The notes beneath the pieces are model-generated. The model had not been told where the DNA came from. It did not search any database and saw nothing but the letters and a program-made list of their open reading frames with translations. Below are positions 1 to 9,678 of a stretch of 64,000 nt of DNA, in pieces. The number at the start of each line of letters is the position of its first letter. Position 1 is the stretch's first letter. Where the stretch lies: NCBI RefSeq assembly GCF_008039575.1, contig NZ_VDUY01000001.1, positions 806,001 through 870,000 of the forward strand, given 5' to 3'. The position numbers were made by a program, and so were the translations under genes. Source of the DNA: Zeimonas arvi (GTDB lineage Bacteria > Pseudomonadota > Gammaproteobacteria > Burkholderiales > Burkholderiaceae_E).

Positions 1-104
1 GCCCGGCGCTCCCCCTGTTCGCGCTTGCGCTGCGAGAGCCGGATCATCGACCAGGCGCCCCAGCCCACGGCGAGCACCACGACCCAGAAGAGGACCTTGC
101 CCAT
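1..104 (-). CDS. PP0621-family small protein (partial, C-terminus outside window)
   Basis: The reverse strand opens with an ATG at 104 and reads MGKVLFWVVVLAVGW, then a short Arg/Lys-rich stretch, and runs off the window edge. A single N-terminal membrane segment followed by basic residues is typical of the small PP0621-like proteins encoded beside ccsA in betaproteobacteria. The start is 6 bases after the stop of the upstream CcsA-type gene on the same strand, so the two are probably co-transcribed. The family has no established function that I know of. The remainder of the gene cannot be seen. Confidence 0.55.
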   Translation of the reverse strand, partial: MGKVLFWVVVLAVGWGAWSMIRLSQRKREQGERR

Positions 105-110
105 CGGCGC

Positions 111-950
111 TCAGTGCCTGCCCAGGACCACTTCGAGCACGAAGCGGCTGCCGACGTATGCCAGCAGCAGCAGCGCGAAGCCGGTCAGCGTGAGGCGCAA
201 TGCCGTGCGGCCGCGCCAGCCGCGCAGCCGGCGTCCGATCAGCAGCACGCCGAAGACGACCCAGGCGATCACCGAGAACACGGTCTTGTGATCGGCCACG
301 AAGGGCCGGCCGAACACCTCTTCGGAGAACAGCACGCCGCTGGCGGCGGTGAGCGTGAGGAAGGCGAAACCCACCGCGATGAAGCGGAACAGGATGCGCT
401 CGAGCACCAGCAGCGGCGGCAGCTCCTCGAGGAAGCGCCCGAGCGGGCTGTCGAGCGCGGGTCCGGCGCCGCCGTGCAGCGCGCGTTCGGTGGCGGTCAT
501 CAGCAGCGCGTGCAGGGCGGCCAGCGCCAGCACGCCGTAGGCGAGCGTGCCCACGATCAGGTGCGGCACGAACAGGGGGCGGGCGGCCTGGGCGCTGATG
601 TCGGCGCCCGGGAAGAACAGCGGCAGCACCGAGGCTGCGGCGGCCACCGGCAGCACCAGCCGGCGCAGTGCCTGCACCCCGACCCGCAGGCCCTCGACCC
701 ACAGGACGATGACGCCGATCCAGAGGGTGGCCGACAGGATGGCGGCAAAGCCCAGGCGCCAGCCGCCGCCGAGCACTTCGTGGTACAGCGACGCGGCGTG
801 GGCCGCCAGGCCCAGCGCGAGCAGGACGTCGGCACCACCCGCGCCCCCCCGGCCGGCGCCCGCGCGCGCAGCGGGCGAACCCGATGCGAACCATGCGGCC
901 AGGTAGAAGGCCGCGGGGAGCAGGTGGACGATAACCAGTAGAATCGGCAC
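111..950 (-). CDS. CcsA/YpjD-type cytochrome c assembly membrane protein
   Basis: This is a 279-residue, very hydrophobic protein with about eight predicted membrane segments, matching the CcsA/YpjD (CytC_asm) family. That family acts at the inner membrane in handling haem for c-type cytochromes. A conserved haem-family stretch (VADHKTVFSVIAWVVFG, about residues 217-233) contains a histidine. A Gly/Ala-rich low-complexity stretch lies near residues 26-45. The start at 950 is only 22 bases from the divergent ffh start, so the promoters of the two genes must overlap each other or the coding sequence. The YpjD subgroup often lies beside ffh without a full cytochrome operon, so a direct role in cytochrome c maturation is inferred only. 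Confidence 0.8.
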   Translation of the reverse strand: MPILLVIVHLLPAAFYLAAWFASGSPAARAGAGRGGAGGADVLLALGLAAHAASLYHEVLGGGWRLGFAAILSATLWIGVIVLWVEGLRVGVQALRRLVLPVAAAASVLPLFFPGADISAQAARPLFVPHLIVGTLAYGVLALAALHALLMTATERALHGGAGPALDSPLGRFLEELPPLLVLERILFRFIAVGFAFLTLTAASGVLFSEEVFGRPFVADHKTVFSVIAWVVFGVLLIGRRLRGWRGRTALRLTLTGFALLLLAYVGSRFVLEVVLGRH

Positions 951-972
951 GAATCCAGTTTACTCCAAGGCC

Positions 973-2331
973 ATGCTCGAAAATCTGTCGCAACGGCTGT
1001 CGAAGGTCGTCAAGACGCTGCGCGGCGAGGCGCGCCTCACCGAGGCGAACACGCAGGAAATGCTGCGCGAGATCCGCGTCGCCCTGCTCGAGGCCGATGT
1101 GGCGCTGCCGGTCGTGCGCGACCTGGTCGCCCGGATCAAGGAAAAGGCGCTCGGCCAGGAAGTGGTAGGCAGCCTCACCCCGGGCCAGGCGCTGGTCGGC
1201 GTGGTGCACCGCGAGCTCACCGCGATCATGGGCGGCCAGGCCGCCGAGCTCGACCTGTCGGTGCGCCCGCCCGCCATCGTGCTGATGGCCGGCCTGCAGG
1301 GCGCGGGCAAGACCACCACGGTCGGCAAGCTCGCCAAGTGGCTGAAGGAGAACAAGAAGAAGAAGGTGCTCACCGTTTCCTGCGACGTCTACCGCCCGGC
1401 CGCCATCGAGCAGCTGCGCACCGTCACCGGGCAGGCGGGCGCGGACTTCTTCCCGTCCACCGCCGACCAGAAGCCGGTCGACATCGCGAACGCCGCCCTT
1501 CAGTGGGCGCGCACCCACTACCACGACGTGCTGCTGGTCGACACCGCCGGCCGGCTGGCGATCGACGAGCAGATGATGCGCGAGATCGCCGAGCTGCACC
1601 GGCAGCTGCAGCCGTCCGAGACCCTGTTCGTCGTCGACGCCATGCAGGGCCAGGACGCCGTCAACACCGCCAAGGCCTTCCGCGAGGTGCTGCCGCTCAC
1701 CGGCGTGGTGCTCACCAAGCTCGACGGCGACTCGCGCGGCGGCGCCGCGCTGTCGGTCAAGGCGGTCACCGGCGCGCCGATCAAGTTCGCCGGCGTCGGC
1801 GAGAAGCTCACCGGGCTCGAGGCCTTCCACCCCGAGCGGATGGCCAACCGCATCCTGGGCATGGGCGACATCGTGTCGCTGGTCGAGGAGGCGCACAAGG
1901 CCGTCGATCAGGAAGAGGCGCAGAAGCTCGCCGCCAAGCTGAAGGCCGGCAACCGCTTCGACCTGAACGACTTCGCCGGCCAGCTCGGCCAGATGAGCCG
2001 CATGGGCGGGCTGTCGGGCCTGCTCGACAAGCTGCCCGCCCAGTTCCAGCAGGCCGCCGCCGGCGCCGACATGTCCAAGGCGGAAAAGCAGGTCAAGCGG
2101 ATGCAGGCGATCATCTACTCGATGACCCCCGGCGAACGTGCCAGGCCCGAGCTGATCAAGGCCAGCCGCAAGCGCCGGATCGCCACCGGCGCCGGCGTGC
2201 CGGTGCAGGAAGTCAACCGACTGCTGTCCCAGTTCGACCAGATGCAGTCGATGATGAAGAAGATGCAGAAGGGCGGGCTGGCCAAGATGATGCGCGGAAT
2301 GAAGGGCATGCTGCCCGGCGGCATGCGCTGA
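973..2331 (+). CDS. ffh: Signal recognition particle GTPase Ffh
   Basis: Ffh binds 4.5S RNA and signal sequences of nascent membrane proteins and docks with FtsY at the inner membrane. The 452-residue protein has the N-domain (about 1-95), the G-domain with P-loop GLQGAGKTTT at about 107-116, DTAGR and TKLDGD motifs, and a methionine-rich M-domain with the RRIATGAG RNA-binding stretch near residue 396. The C-terminus MMRGMKGMLPGGM is typical. Length is normal. It starts 22 bases from the divergent ccsA-type gene and is followed after 21 bases by the isochorismatase-like gene. Confidence 0.97.
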   Translation: MLENLSQRLSKVVKTLRGEARLTEANTQEMLREIRVALLEADVALPVVRDLVARIKEKALGQEVVGSLTPGQALVGVVHRELTAIMGGQAAELDLSVRPPAIVLMAGLQGAGKTTTVGKLAKWLKENKKKKVLTVSCDVYRPAAIEQLRTVTGQAGADFFPSTADQKPVDIANAALQWARTHYHDVLLVDTAGRLAIDEQMMREIAELHRQLQPSETLFVVDAMQGQDAVNTAKAFREVLPLTGVVLTKLDGDSRGGAALSVKAVTGAPIKFAGVGEKLTGLEAFHPERMANRILGMGDIVSLVEEAHKAVDQEEAQKLAAKLKAGNRFDLNDFAGQLGQMSRMGGLSGLLDKLPAQFQQAAAGADMSKAEKQVKRMQAIIYSMTPGERARPELIKASRKRRIATGAGVPVQEVNRLLSQFDQMQSMMKKMQKGGLAKMMRGMKGMLPGGMR

Positions 2332-2352
2332 AAGAACACACGGAGACTTCGA

Positions 2353-2901
2353 ATGACCCAGGCCCTCGTCATCGTCGACATCCAGAACGACTACTTCCCG
2401 GGCGGCGCCATGCCGCTCGAAGGCAGCCCCGAAGCCGCCGCCAAGGCCGCGAAGCTGCTCGCCGCCTTCCGCGCCAAGCGCCTGCCGGTGGTCCACGTGC
2501 AGCACCTATCCACGCGGCCGGGCGCCACCTTCTTCCTGCCCGACACGAAGGGCGCGGAGATCAACGAAGCCGTGGCGCCCCAGGCCGGCGAGAAGCGGGT
2601 GGTCAAGCACACGCCCAGCTCCTTCCGCGGCACCGACCTGCAGGAGCACCTGAAGTCGGTCGGCGCCGATCAGCTGGTCATCGCCGGCATGATGACCCAC
2701 ATGTGCATCGACTCCACGGTGCGCGCGGCCTTCGACCTGGGCTACGCCTGCACGCTGGCCCACGACGCCTGCGCCACCCGCGCGCTGGTGCTGAACGGCA
2801 AGACCCTCCCCGCCGCCCAGGTGCACGAGTCCTTCCTGGCCGGCATCAACGGGCTGTTCGCCAAGCTGGCCGCCAGCGACGAGATCGCCGCCGGGCTCTG
2901 A
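2353..2901 (+). CDS. Cysteine hydrolase of the isochorismatase family
   Basis: This 182-residue protein is an alpha/beta hydrolase of the isochorismatase/nicotinamidase superfamily. The three expected catalytic residues can be placed: Asp9 in ALVIVDIQNDYF, Lys85 in KRVVKHTPSSF and Cys118 in MMTHMCIDSTVRAA. The segment around Cys118 is strongly conserved in the family. Substrates in this superfamily range from isochorismate and nicotinamide to carbamoyl compounds and amides, and nothing here separates them. It follows ffh by 21 bases with its own GGAG ribosome site, so it may be read through from ffh, though a functional link is not obvious. Confidence 0.85.
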   Translation: MTQALVIVDIQNDYFPGGAMPLEGSPEAAAKAAKLLAAFRAKRLPVVHVQHLSTRPGATFFLPDTKGAEINEAVAPQAGEKRVVKHTPSSFRGTDLQEHLKSVGADQLVIAGMMTHMCIDSTVRAAFDLGYACTLAHDACATRALVLNGKTLPAAQVHESFLAGINGLFAKLAASDEIAAGL

Positions 2902-3198
2902 CCCGCACCGTTTCCCTACCCTTCCCCCTCGCCTGACCCGGAGCCTCACGAGGGAGGCCCCGGTGCCTCGCGGCCGGCGCCGCCGCGCGCCCGTCGCCCG
3001 CCCGATCCCTGCCTGAAATTCGCCCTCGGTCGGCCCGAGACGCTCTCGACCATGCGTCGTCCGCGCATCGGCGACGGACGACCTCGCGTCGGCTTTCGTG
3101 TGACGCAGTTCTCGTGCGCGAGGTTTCATCGGAGTGCTGACCGGCCCCCTCCCGGCCGAAGCCCCCACACCCTGCGACCTAATCGATCAGAGGCCCAG
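2902..3198. other. Gene-poor spacer before the metalloprotease gene
   Basis: About 300 bases without a convincing gene. The metalloprotease frame stays open back to 3052, but the extra 49 residues are basic and compositionally odd and lie ahead of a clear signal peptide, so they are treated as untranslated. A short inverted repeat (GTCGTCCG at about 3056 and CGGACGAC at about 3075) is visible. No confident promoter was found. Confidence 0.4.
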
Positions 3199-5481
3199 AT
3201 GCGCCCGAACCGCGCCCGACCGACCCCAGGCCCCGCACGCCATCTCCGGACCGCACTGGCCACCGCAACGGCGCTGACCATGCTCGCCGCCTTCTCGCCC
3301 GCACTCCATGCCCAGGCCTCTCACTCGCATGTGCCCGCCTCGCCGACGGCCGCGCAGCAAAGCCAGCGCGCGGCACTGGACAAGCAGGCCACCGACCTCG
3401 GCAACGGTTTGCTTCGCGCGATGAAGGCGCTGGAAAACGCCTCGAGCGCCAACCGCTCGCAGCGGGCAGATGAAGTCCTCCAGATCGTGCAGGCCCGCCG
3501 GCAGGCCCTGCTCGAACTCGTCAAGGCGGACCCGGGTCGGGTGCTCGCGCTGGCGATGCCGGAGGCGCTGCGCGCGCGCCTGCCGCAGCATGCGCGGTCG
3601 CTCGTCGAGCAACGCGTGCAGGCCGAAGGCGTCGTGGCTGCGATGGTCGAGGAGGACATCGAACGCGGCATCTCGAAGCAGCCGTACTTCCTGGAGGTCG
3701 ACGGCCCCACCGGCAAATGGCAGTATGACCTTCACTGGGTCGACGCCGGCATGTCCGAACGACAGCAGGAAGCCTTGATCGAGAAGCGCGTCCGGCTCAA
3801 GGCGGTGCAACTCGACCGGCATCTGATCGTCGGCGACAAGAACGAGGTCGAAGATGCCTACGCCCCCGGCAACAAGACGAAGGGCGGCACCGGCGCGACT
3901 CAGGACGGCAGTACCACGACCGACGCCTACGCGACGACGCCGACCTCGACGGTCAGCGGCGACCAGAAAACGCTGGTGATCCTCGCCAACTTCACCGACA
4001 AGGCGGTGAGTTGCTCGGTCGACGCCGTTCGCAACACGGTCTTCGGCGCCAGCAACTCCGCCAACCAGATCTTGCGCGAGTCCTCGCGCAACGCCGTCAG
4101 CCTCTCCGGGGACGTGGTCGGCCCCTTCAATATTCCCTATTCGTCGACCGGCACCTGCGACTATCGCACCTGGGGCACGGCGGCCGACTCGGCGGCCAGG
4201 GCCGCGGGCATCGACACCAGCAGGTACACGCGGATCTCGTATGCCATTCCGCCCAACAGTTGCGGCTGGGGCGGGGTCGCCAACTTGGGCGGCACGGCGC
4301 CGACCCGCTCTTGGATCGCCTACTGTGCGTATCCCGCGATCTTCGCGCACGAAATCGGCCACAACCTTCGCTTCCATCACGCATCGACGCCGAGCGCCGA
4401 GTACGGCGACCTGTCGGACCCGATGGGTCACAACCCGGTGGTGCAGTTGAACGGGTCGAACAAGTCGATGGCCGGCTGGCTGTCGCCGGGCAACGTGGTC
4501 GACGCGAGTGCCTCGGGAAGCTATTCGCTGACCTCGCTGGCTGCACCCGACACCGGCGCGGCCCAGGTCGTTCGCCTGCGCAAGGCCGACACCAACGAGT
4601 TCTATTACGTGAGCCTGCGGCACGCGATCGATCTCGACGCCAACCTCTCGTCGAGCTATCGCGACCGGATTTCGATCCACACGTCGCCCGGCACGATGCC
4701 GGCCAAGACGGTGCTTCAAGGCACGCTGGCCGCGGGGGAGTCCTTCAAGGACAGCGCCAACGGGATCACGATCACGGCGCAGTCGATCGCCAGCGGCTCG
4801 GCCACGATCTCGGTCCAGACCGCCGGCGCAACCTGCGCGCCGGCGACCCCGTCCGTGACCGTCGGACCATCTCCCCAGACGACCTCGGCGGGCGTGGCGG
4901 TCGGCTATTCCGCGACCGTGAAGAACAACGACTCGAGCGCCTGCGGGAATACCGCTTTCTCGTTCGCCCAGACCCTGCCCGCCGGTTTCACCGGCAACTT
5001 TTCGACTTCGTCGATCCAGCTGTCCCCGGGCGCCTCCGTCAGCATCCCGTGGTCCGTCACGCCGGGCGCCACGGCCGCCGACGGCATCTACGACCTGCGG
5101 GCCTCGGTGAGCGCCTCGGGCCGCGGCAGCGTCACGGCTTCGGCGAGCCTGCAGGTCTATACCGCGGTCACGCCGCCGAGTTCCGATGGCGGCACGACGG
5201 CCTCGGACACTGCACCACCGACGGTCTCGGTGACCTACCCGAAAGATGGCGAGATCCTCCCGGCGAAGCCGGTGTCCTTCAGCGCGAGCGCGTTCGACGA
5301 TGGCGGTGTCGCACGCGTCGACTTCTTCGTGAACGGCGCATTGGTCGGCAGTTCGAGCACCGCGCCCTACCAGGTGCGCTGGAACGCAAGGAAGGCCAAG
5401 GGCACCAGCACGATGACCGCACGTGCGGTCGACAACGCCGGCAACCAGACCGAGGCCTCCGTGTCGTTCACGGTGAAGTGA
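3199..5481 (+). CDS. Secreted zinc metalloprotease (gametolysin/reprolysin-like) with C-terminal Ig-like domains
   Basis: From ATG 3199 the protein has 760 residues and begins with a signal peptide ending near LHAQA. The extended zinc motif HEIGHNLRFHH places ligands at His384, His388 and His394, with Glu385 as the catalytic base and a following Met-containing turn (SDPMGHN), as in metzincins of the M11/M12 type. Downstream are a cysteine-containing beta-rich domain resembling an alpha-galactosidase NEW3 fold (about 550-650) and a C-terminal bacterial Ig-like domain (about 670-760; FFVNGALVGSS, RAVDNAGNQTEAS). It probably acts outside the cell or in the periplasm on proteins. No dedicated secretion or inhibitor gene is adjacent. 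The ATG was chosen over upstream in-frame starts because it directly precedes the signal peptide. Confidence 0.8.
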   Translation: MRPNRARPTPGPARHLRTALATATALTMLAAFSPALHAQASHSHVPASPTAAQQSQRAALDKQATDLGNGLLRAMKALENASSANRSQRADEVLQIVQARRQALLELVKADPGRVLALAMPEALRARLPQHARSLVEQRVQAEGVVAAMVEEDIERGISKQPYFLEVDGPTGKWQYDLHWVDAGMSERQQEALIEKRVRLKAVQLDRHLIVGDKNEVEDAYAPGNKTKGGTGATQDGSTTTDAYATTPTSTVSGDQKTLVILANFTDKAVSCSVDAVRNTVFGASNSANQILRESSRNAVSLSGDVVGPFNIPYSSTGTCDYRTWGTAADSAARAAGIDTSRYTRISYAIPPNSCGWGGVANLGGTAPTRSWIAYCAYPAIFAHEIGHNLRFHHASTPSAEYGDLSDPMGHNPVVQLNGSNKSMAGWLSPGNVVDASASGSYSLTSLAAPDTGAAQVVRLRKADTNEFYYVSLRHAIDLDANLSSSYRDRISIHTSPGTMPAKTVLQGTLAAGESFKDSANGITITAQSIASGSATISVQTAGATCAPATPSVTVGPSPQTTSAGVAVGYSATVKNNDSSACGNTAFSFAQTLPAGFTGNFSTSSIQLSPGASVSIPWSVTPGATAADGIYDLRASVSASGRGSVTASASLQVYTAVTPPSSDGGTTASDTAPPTVSVTYPKDGEILPAKPVSFSASAFDDGGVARVDFFVNGALVGSSSTAPYQVRWNARKAKGTSTMTARAVDNAGNQTEASVSFTVK

Positions 5482-5569
5482 TCGCTGCGAATGCGGGCCG
5501 CCGGCCCGCTTCGCCTTCGACGCCCGGGCATCCACCCGGGCGTTTGTCCATCGGCGGTAAACTGCCCCG

Positions 5570-7033
5570 ATGGACACGCAAGCCTCCTCCTCCGCCCCCG
5601 CAGCCCTGCCGCCCGCCGACCTCGAGTCGCTGCGGGCTGCCTTCTCCGGCCGCCTGATCACCGACCCGGCAGACCAGGAACCGTTCCTGATCGACTGGCG
5701 CCGCCGCTACCGCGGCCGCGCGCTGGCGGTGGCCGTGCCCGATTCGGTGGACGACGTCGCCGCCGTGGTCCGTTGGTGCGCCGAGCGGCGACTGCCGATC
5801 GTGCCTCAGGGCGGCAACACCGGGATGTCCGGCGCGGCCACACCCGACGACTCCGGCCGCGCGGTCGTGCTGTCGCTCGCGAAGCTCACGAAGGTGCGGT
5901 CGATCGACACGATCAACAACTCGATCACCGTCGAGGCCGGCTGCACGCTCGACTCGGTGCGCGAGGCCGCCGCGGCCGCCGGTCGACTCTTCCCGCTGAG
6001 CCTGCCCTCGGGCGGCTCCTGCACGATCGGCGGCAACCTGTCGACCAACGCCGGCGGCACCGCCGTGCTGCGCTACGGCAACACGCGCGAGCTGTGCCTG
6101 GGGCTCGAGGTGGTCACCGCCGAGGGCGAGGTCTGGGATGGCCTGCGCGGGCTGCGCAAGGACAACACCGGCTACGACCTGCGCGACCTGTACGTGGGCT
6201 CCGAGGGCACGCTGGGCGTGATCACCGCCGCCACGATGAAGCTCTACCCGCAGCCGGCCGCGCAGATCACCGCCATCGCCGCGGTCGCCGATCCGCACGC
6301 CGCGCTGAAGCTGCTCGAGATGGCCCAGGGCAAGCTCGGCTCCTCGCTCACCGCCTTCGAACTGATCGCGGACCTGTGCCTGGACCTGGTGGTGCGCTAC
6401 TTCCCCGACTGCCAGAAGCCCTTCCGCGAGGCCTCGCCCTACGTGGTGCTGATGGAGACCTCCGACAGCGAGAGCGAGGCCCACGCCAACGCCAGCTTCG
6501 AGTCGCTGATGGAAGCCGCGATCGAGGCCGGCGTGGTCACCGATGCAGTGGTCGCACAGTCGCTCGCCCAGAGCCAGGCGATGTGGAAGCTGCGCGAGTT
6601 CGTCTCCGAGGCACAATCGGCAGAGGGCAAGAACATCAAGCACGACATCTCGGTGCCGATCTCGGACATCGGGCGTTTCATCGAGGAAACGAACGCACTG
6701 GTCGAGCAGGCCTTCCCGGGCATCCGGATGGTCGTGTTCGGCCACCTGGGCGACGGCAACCTGCACTACAACGTGTCGCCGCCGGTCGGCCGCACCGGCG
6801 CCGAGCACGAGGCATGGTTCCTGGGACTGCAGCCAGCGATCAACCTGCTGGTGCACGACGCGGTGGCCGCGGCCAACGGCTCGATCTCGGCCGAGCACGG
6901 CCTGGGGCAGCTGCGCCGCGACGAGGCCGCGCGCTACAAGTCGCCGGTGGAGAAGGCGCTGATGTGGCGGGTCAAGCGGGCGCTCGATCCGCTGGGGATC
7001 ATGAACCCCGGCAAGGTGCTCGCCGAGGACTAG
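5570..7033 (+). CDS. FAD-binding 2-hydroxyacid dehydrogenase (GlcD/D2HGDH type)
   Basis: The 487-residue protein fits the VAO/PCMH flavoprotein superfamily. The FAD-binding half (about 40-230) has PQGGNTGMSGA, SGGSCTIGGNLSTNAGG and DLYVGSEGTLGVIT. The C-terminal FAD-oxidase domain carries the metal-site motifs GHLGDGNLHYN and SAEHGLGQLRRDEAARY. These features match D-2-hydroxyglutarate or D-lactate/glycolate dehydrogenases, which oxidise a D-2-hydroxyacid and pass electrons to a quinone or electron-transfer flavoprotein. No glcE/glcF partners are present, which favours a single-subunit D2HGDH-like enzyme. The exact substrate is uncertain. Confidence 0.88.
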   Translation: MDTQASSSAPAALPPADLESLRAAFSGRLITDPADQEPFLIDWRRRYRGRALAVAVPDSVDDVAAVVRWCAERRLPIVPQGGNTGMSGAATPDDSGRAVVLSLAKLTKVRSIDTINNSITVEAGCTLDSVREAAAAAGRLFPLSLPSGGSCTIGGNLSTNAGGTAVLRYGNTRELCLGLEVVTAEGEVWDGLRGLRKDNTGYDLRDLYVGSEGTLGVITAATMKLYPQPAAQITAIAAVADPHAALKLLEMAQGKLGSSLTAFELIADLCLDLVVRYFPDCQKPFREASPYVVLMETSDSESEAHANASFESLMEAAIEAGVVTDAVVAQSLAQSQAMWKLREFVSEAQSAEGKNIKHDISVPISDIGRFIEETNALVEQAFPGIRMVVFGHLGDGNLHYNVSPPVGRTGAEHEAWFLGLQPAINLLVHDAVAAANGSISAEHGLGQLRRDEAARYKSPVEKALMWRVKRALDPLGIMNPGKVLAED

Positions 7034-7080
7034 CCTCGCGCAGGGTCAGGCAGACAGGCAGTGCTTTGCCCCCCGGATGG

Positions 7081-7668
7081 TCACCCGCGCCAGTTGCGCA
7101 CGCGCCCGGTGTCGAGATGCACGAAGTCCGAGCCCGGGTAGTAGCCCACGCCGCCGGCCTTCATGTCGAGCGCGGCTTCGCGCACCCGCGCCAGCGGCAC
7201 GCCGGGAATCCGGATGTCGATCGCGCGGCCCTCCATGTGCAGGCTCATCTTCGCGACCCCGCCGCTGCGCGAGGCCAGCATCGCGTTGCTGCGCGGCGAG
7301 CGATAGCCCGAGATCACGTGATAGGGGTCCTTGCCCACGCCGAGCATCGCGGCCAGCCGGTCGAGCTGGTCGAGCAGGGCCGGGTCGATCGGATGGACCT
7401 CGTCGGTGCGGTGGTCGCGCAGCACGTGATCGATGCGGGCCAGCGCATTGGTGAGGTAGCGCGGCCCCTCGCGGTAGACCACGCGCAGCGACTCGCTGGT
7501 GTGGGTGTTCACGAAGGCGAGCCGGGCCAGTTCGTCGGCCGTCGAGCCGGCGACGGTCGGGATCGGCCTGGCGATCGCGCCGCCCGCCATCACGATGCCC
7601 GCGCCGGCTACGGCGCCCCTCAGACCCGCGCGCAGCAGGTGCCGCCGCGAAACCACTCGGTCGATCAT
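7081..7668 (-). CDS. DUF882/YcbK-type periplasmic peptidase (MepK-like)
   Basis: From ATG 7668, with a strong GGAGGAA site just upstream, this 195-residue protein starts with a twin-arginine-like signal (SRRHLLRAGLRGAVAG). The mature part matches the DUF882/M15-like family: GYRSPRSNAML, SLHMEGRAIDIRI and FVHLDTG carry the His/Asp zinc ligands. Known relatives such as MepK are murein endopeptidases that cleave 3-3 crosslinks made by L,D-transpeptidases. Its start overlaps the stop of the upstream L,D-transpeptidase gene by 4 bases (ATGA), so crosslink-forming and crosslink-cleaving enzymes are probably translationally coupled. Confidence 0.87.
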   Translation of the reverse strand: MIDRVVSRRHLLRAGLRGAVAGAGIVMAGGAIARPIPTVAGSTADELARLAFVNTHTSESLRVVYREGPRYLTNALARIDHVLRDHRTDEVHPIDPALLDQLDRLAAMLGVGKDPYHVISGYRSPRSNAMLASRSGGVAKMSLHMEGRAIDIRIPGVPLARVREAALDMKAGGVGYYPGSDFVHLDTGRVRNWRG

Positions 7669-8801
7669 CGATTTCCTCCATTGGACTGAGGCTCGCCGGC
7701 GGCCACCGCCCCGGCGCCGGCTTCGGCGAGTCCGCCAGGAATCGGGCCGGCCTCGCGGGCCAGCCCGTCTCGCTCGCGCAGCATCTTCGCGACCTGCGCC
7801 CAATCCACCGCCGCTTCGGCGATGCCCTGTTCACGCGCCATGGCGCGCACGGTTTCGATCGTTCCACCGCCCCGCCGATAAGCGTCCGGGTTGGCCTCGA
7901 ACCAGATTCGCCCGCGCGCGTCACGTGCCAGCAGAAGCGGCTCGTAGACGATGCGGCCCCGCTCGCCGAGCGTCACACGCTCGAACAGCGCCGCCACGTC
8001 GTCGGGATGCATGCGGATGCAGCCGTGAGAGCGGAAACCATAGACGCTGGCCGGCGCGTTCGTACCGTGGATGCCGATCGCCGGCAGGCTCAGGCCGATC
8101 CAGTGGCGACCGAGCGGGTTCTCGGGCCCCGGCGGCACCTGGGTCAACACCGGCTTGCCTTCGCGGCGCATCTCTTCCTGGATCGACACCGGCACGTACC
8201 AGGTCTTGTCCTGCTCGCGGGTGCGAACGGTGAAGTCGCCCACGGGCGTCGGCCAGTCGGGGCGCCCCACCGCCACCGGCCAGGCGCCGTCCAGCCGCCC
8301 CGCAACATAGCGGAAGGCCATCCGCTGCGGCAGGTTGATCACGATGCCGTCGTCGAGCTCGGCCGCGCGCGGCGCCAGGTGGCGCGAGCAGACGATCAGC
8401 GTTTGGCCGACCTCCAGGCGGGCGCCCGGATCCAGGCCGTTGGTCTCGGCGATCCGCCGCACCGACTGGCCGTAGCGCGCGCCGATCGAGGTCAGGCTGT
8501 CGCCGCGAACCACCACGTGTTGGTTGCTGGAGTCGGCAATCTCGCCGATGCTCCATGACGGCGGCGTGGGAGCTCCCTCCGCCGTCGCGGCGCCGGACGC
8601 ATTCGGGGTCGACCCGGGCGGCTCGCTCAGCGGGTCGCAGCCGGCCCGGGCGCTGCCTGCCCACGGACTTCCGACCAGGAACAGGACGGCCACGCAGGCC
8701 GCAAGGCGAGGCGGGCGCAGTCGTGCCGCACACTGCCGAAAGCGTGACGGGAAGGACGCCGATCGGAAGACGATACGTGCAGCGGGGGACGGTCGAAGCA
8801 T
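7665..8801 (-). CDS. L,D-transpeptidase with LysM domain
   Basis: The 378-residue exported protein has an N-terminal hydrophobic segment (about 33-52), a LysM domain (about 94-138, VVVRGDSLTSIGARYGQSV) for peptidoglycan binding, and a YkuD catalytic domain (about 150-290). The YkuD signature is complete, with His245 in IHGTNAP and His259-Gly260-Cys261 in SHGCIRM; Cys261 should be the acyl-enzyme nucleophile. Such enzymes make 3-3 crosslinks or attach proteins to murein. The C-terminal part (about 300-378) is an extra Ala/Gly-rich tail beyond the usual family length. It is followed with a 4-base overlap by a MepK-like endopeptidase gene. Confidence 0.9.
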   Translation of the reverse strand: MLRPSPAARIVFRSASFPSRFRQCAARLRPPRLAACVAVLFLVGSPWAGSARAGCDPLSEPPGSTPNASGAATAEGAPTPPSWSIGEIADSSNQHVVVRGDSLTSIGARYGQSVRRIAETNGLDPGARLEVGQTLIVCSRHLAPRAAELDDGIVINLPQRMAFRYVAGRLDGAWPVAVGRPDWPTPVGDFTVRTREQDKTWYVPVSIQEEMRREGKPVLTQVPPGPENPLGRHWIGLSLPAIGIHGTNAPASVYGFRSHGCIRMHPDDVAALFERVTLGERGRIVYEPLLLARDARGRIWFEANPDAYRRGGGTIETVRAMAREQGIAEAAVDWAQVAKMLRERDGLAREAGPIPGGLAEAGAGAVAAGEPQSNGGNR

Positions 8802-8913
8802 CGAAACTACGCGAAGACTGCAGGGCCGCCGGACTGCCGACGCCCCCCGATGGTACCGTCATTCGCGGAACGCCCCGGCGACCGCCGGTCAGCGGCTCGT
8901 TGCCGCAGGCCCG

Positions 8914-8931
8914 CCGCGCCGCGCGGCGCGG
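8914..8931. repeat. 18-bp GC palindrome downstream of livF
   Basis: A perfect palindrome, CCGCGCCGCGCGGCGCGG, lies a few bases past the livF stop at 8937. It could end the leftward livHMGF transcript, but it has no T-run on either side, so Rho-independent termination is not demonstrated. Confidence 0.3.
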
Positions 8932-8936
8932 ACGCT

Positions 8937-9641
<705 letters not shown>

Positions 9642-9678
9642 CAGCGCCCGCCTCCCGAAGGCATGATCGGCGCGCGCA

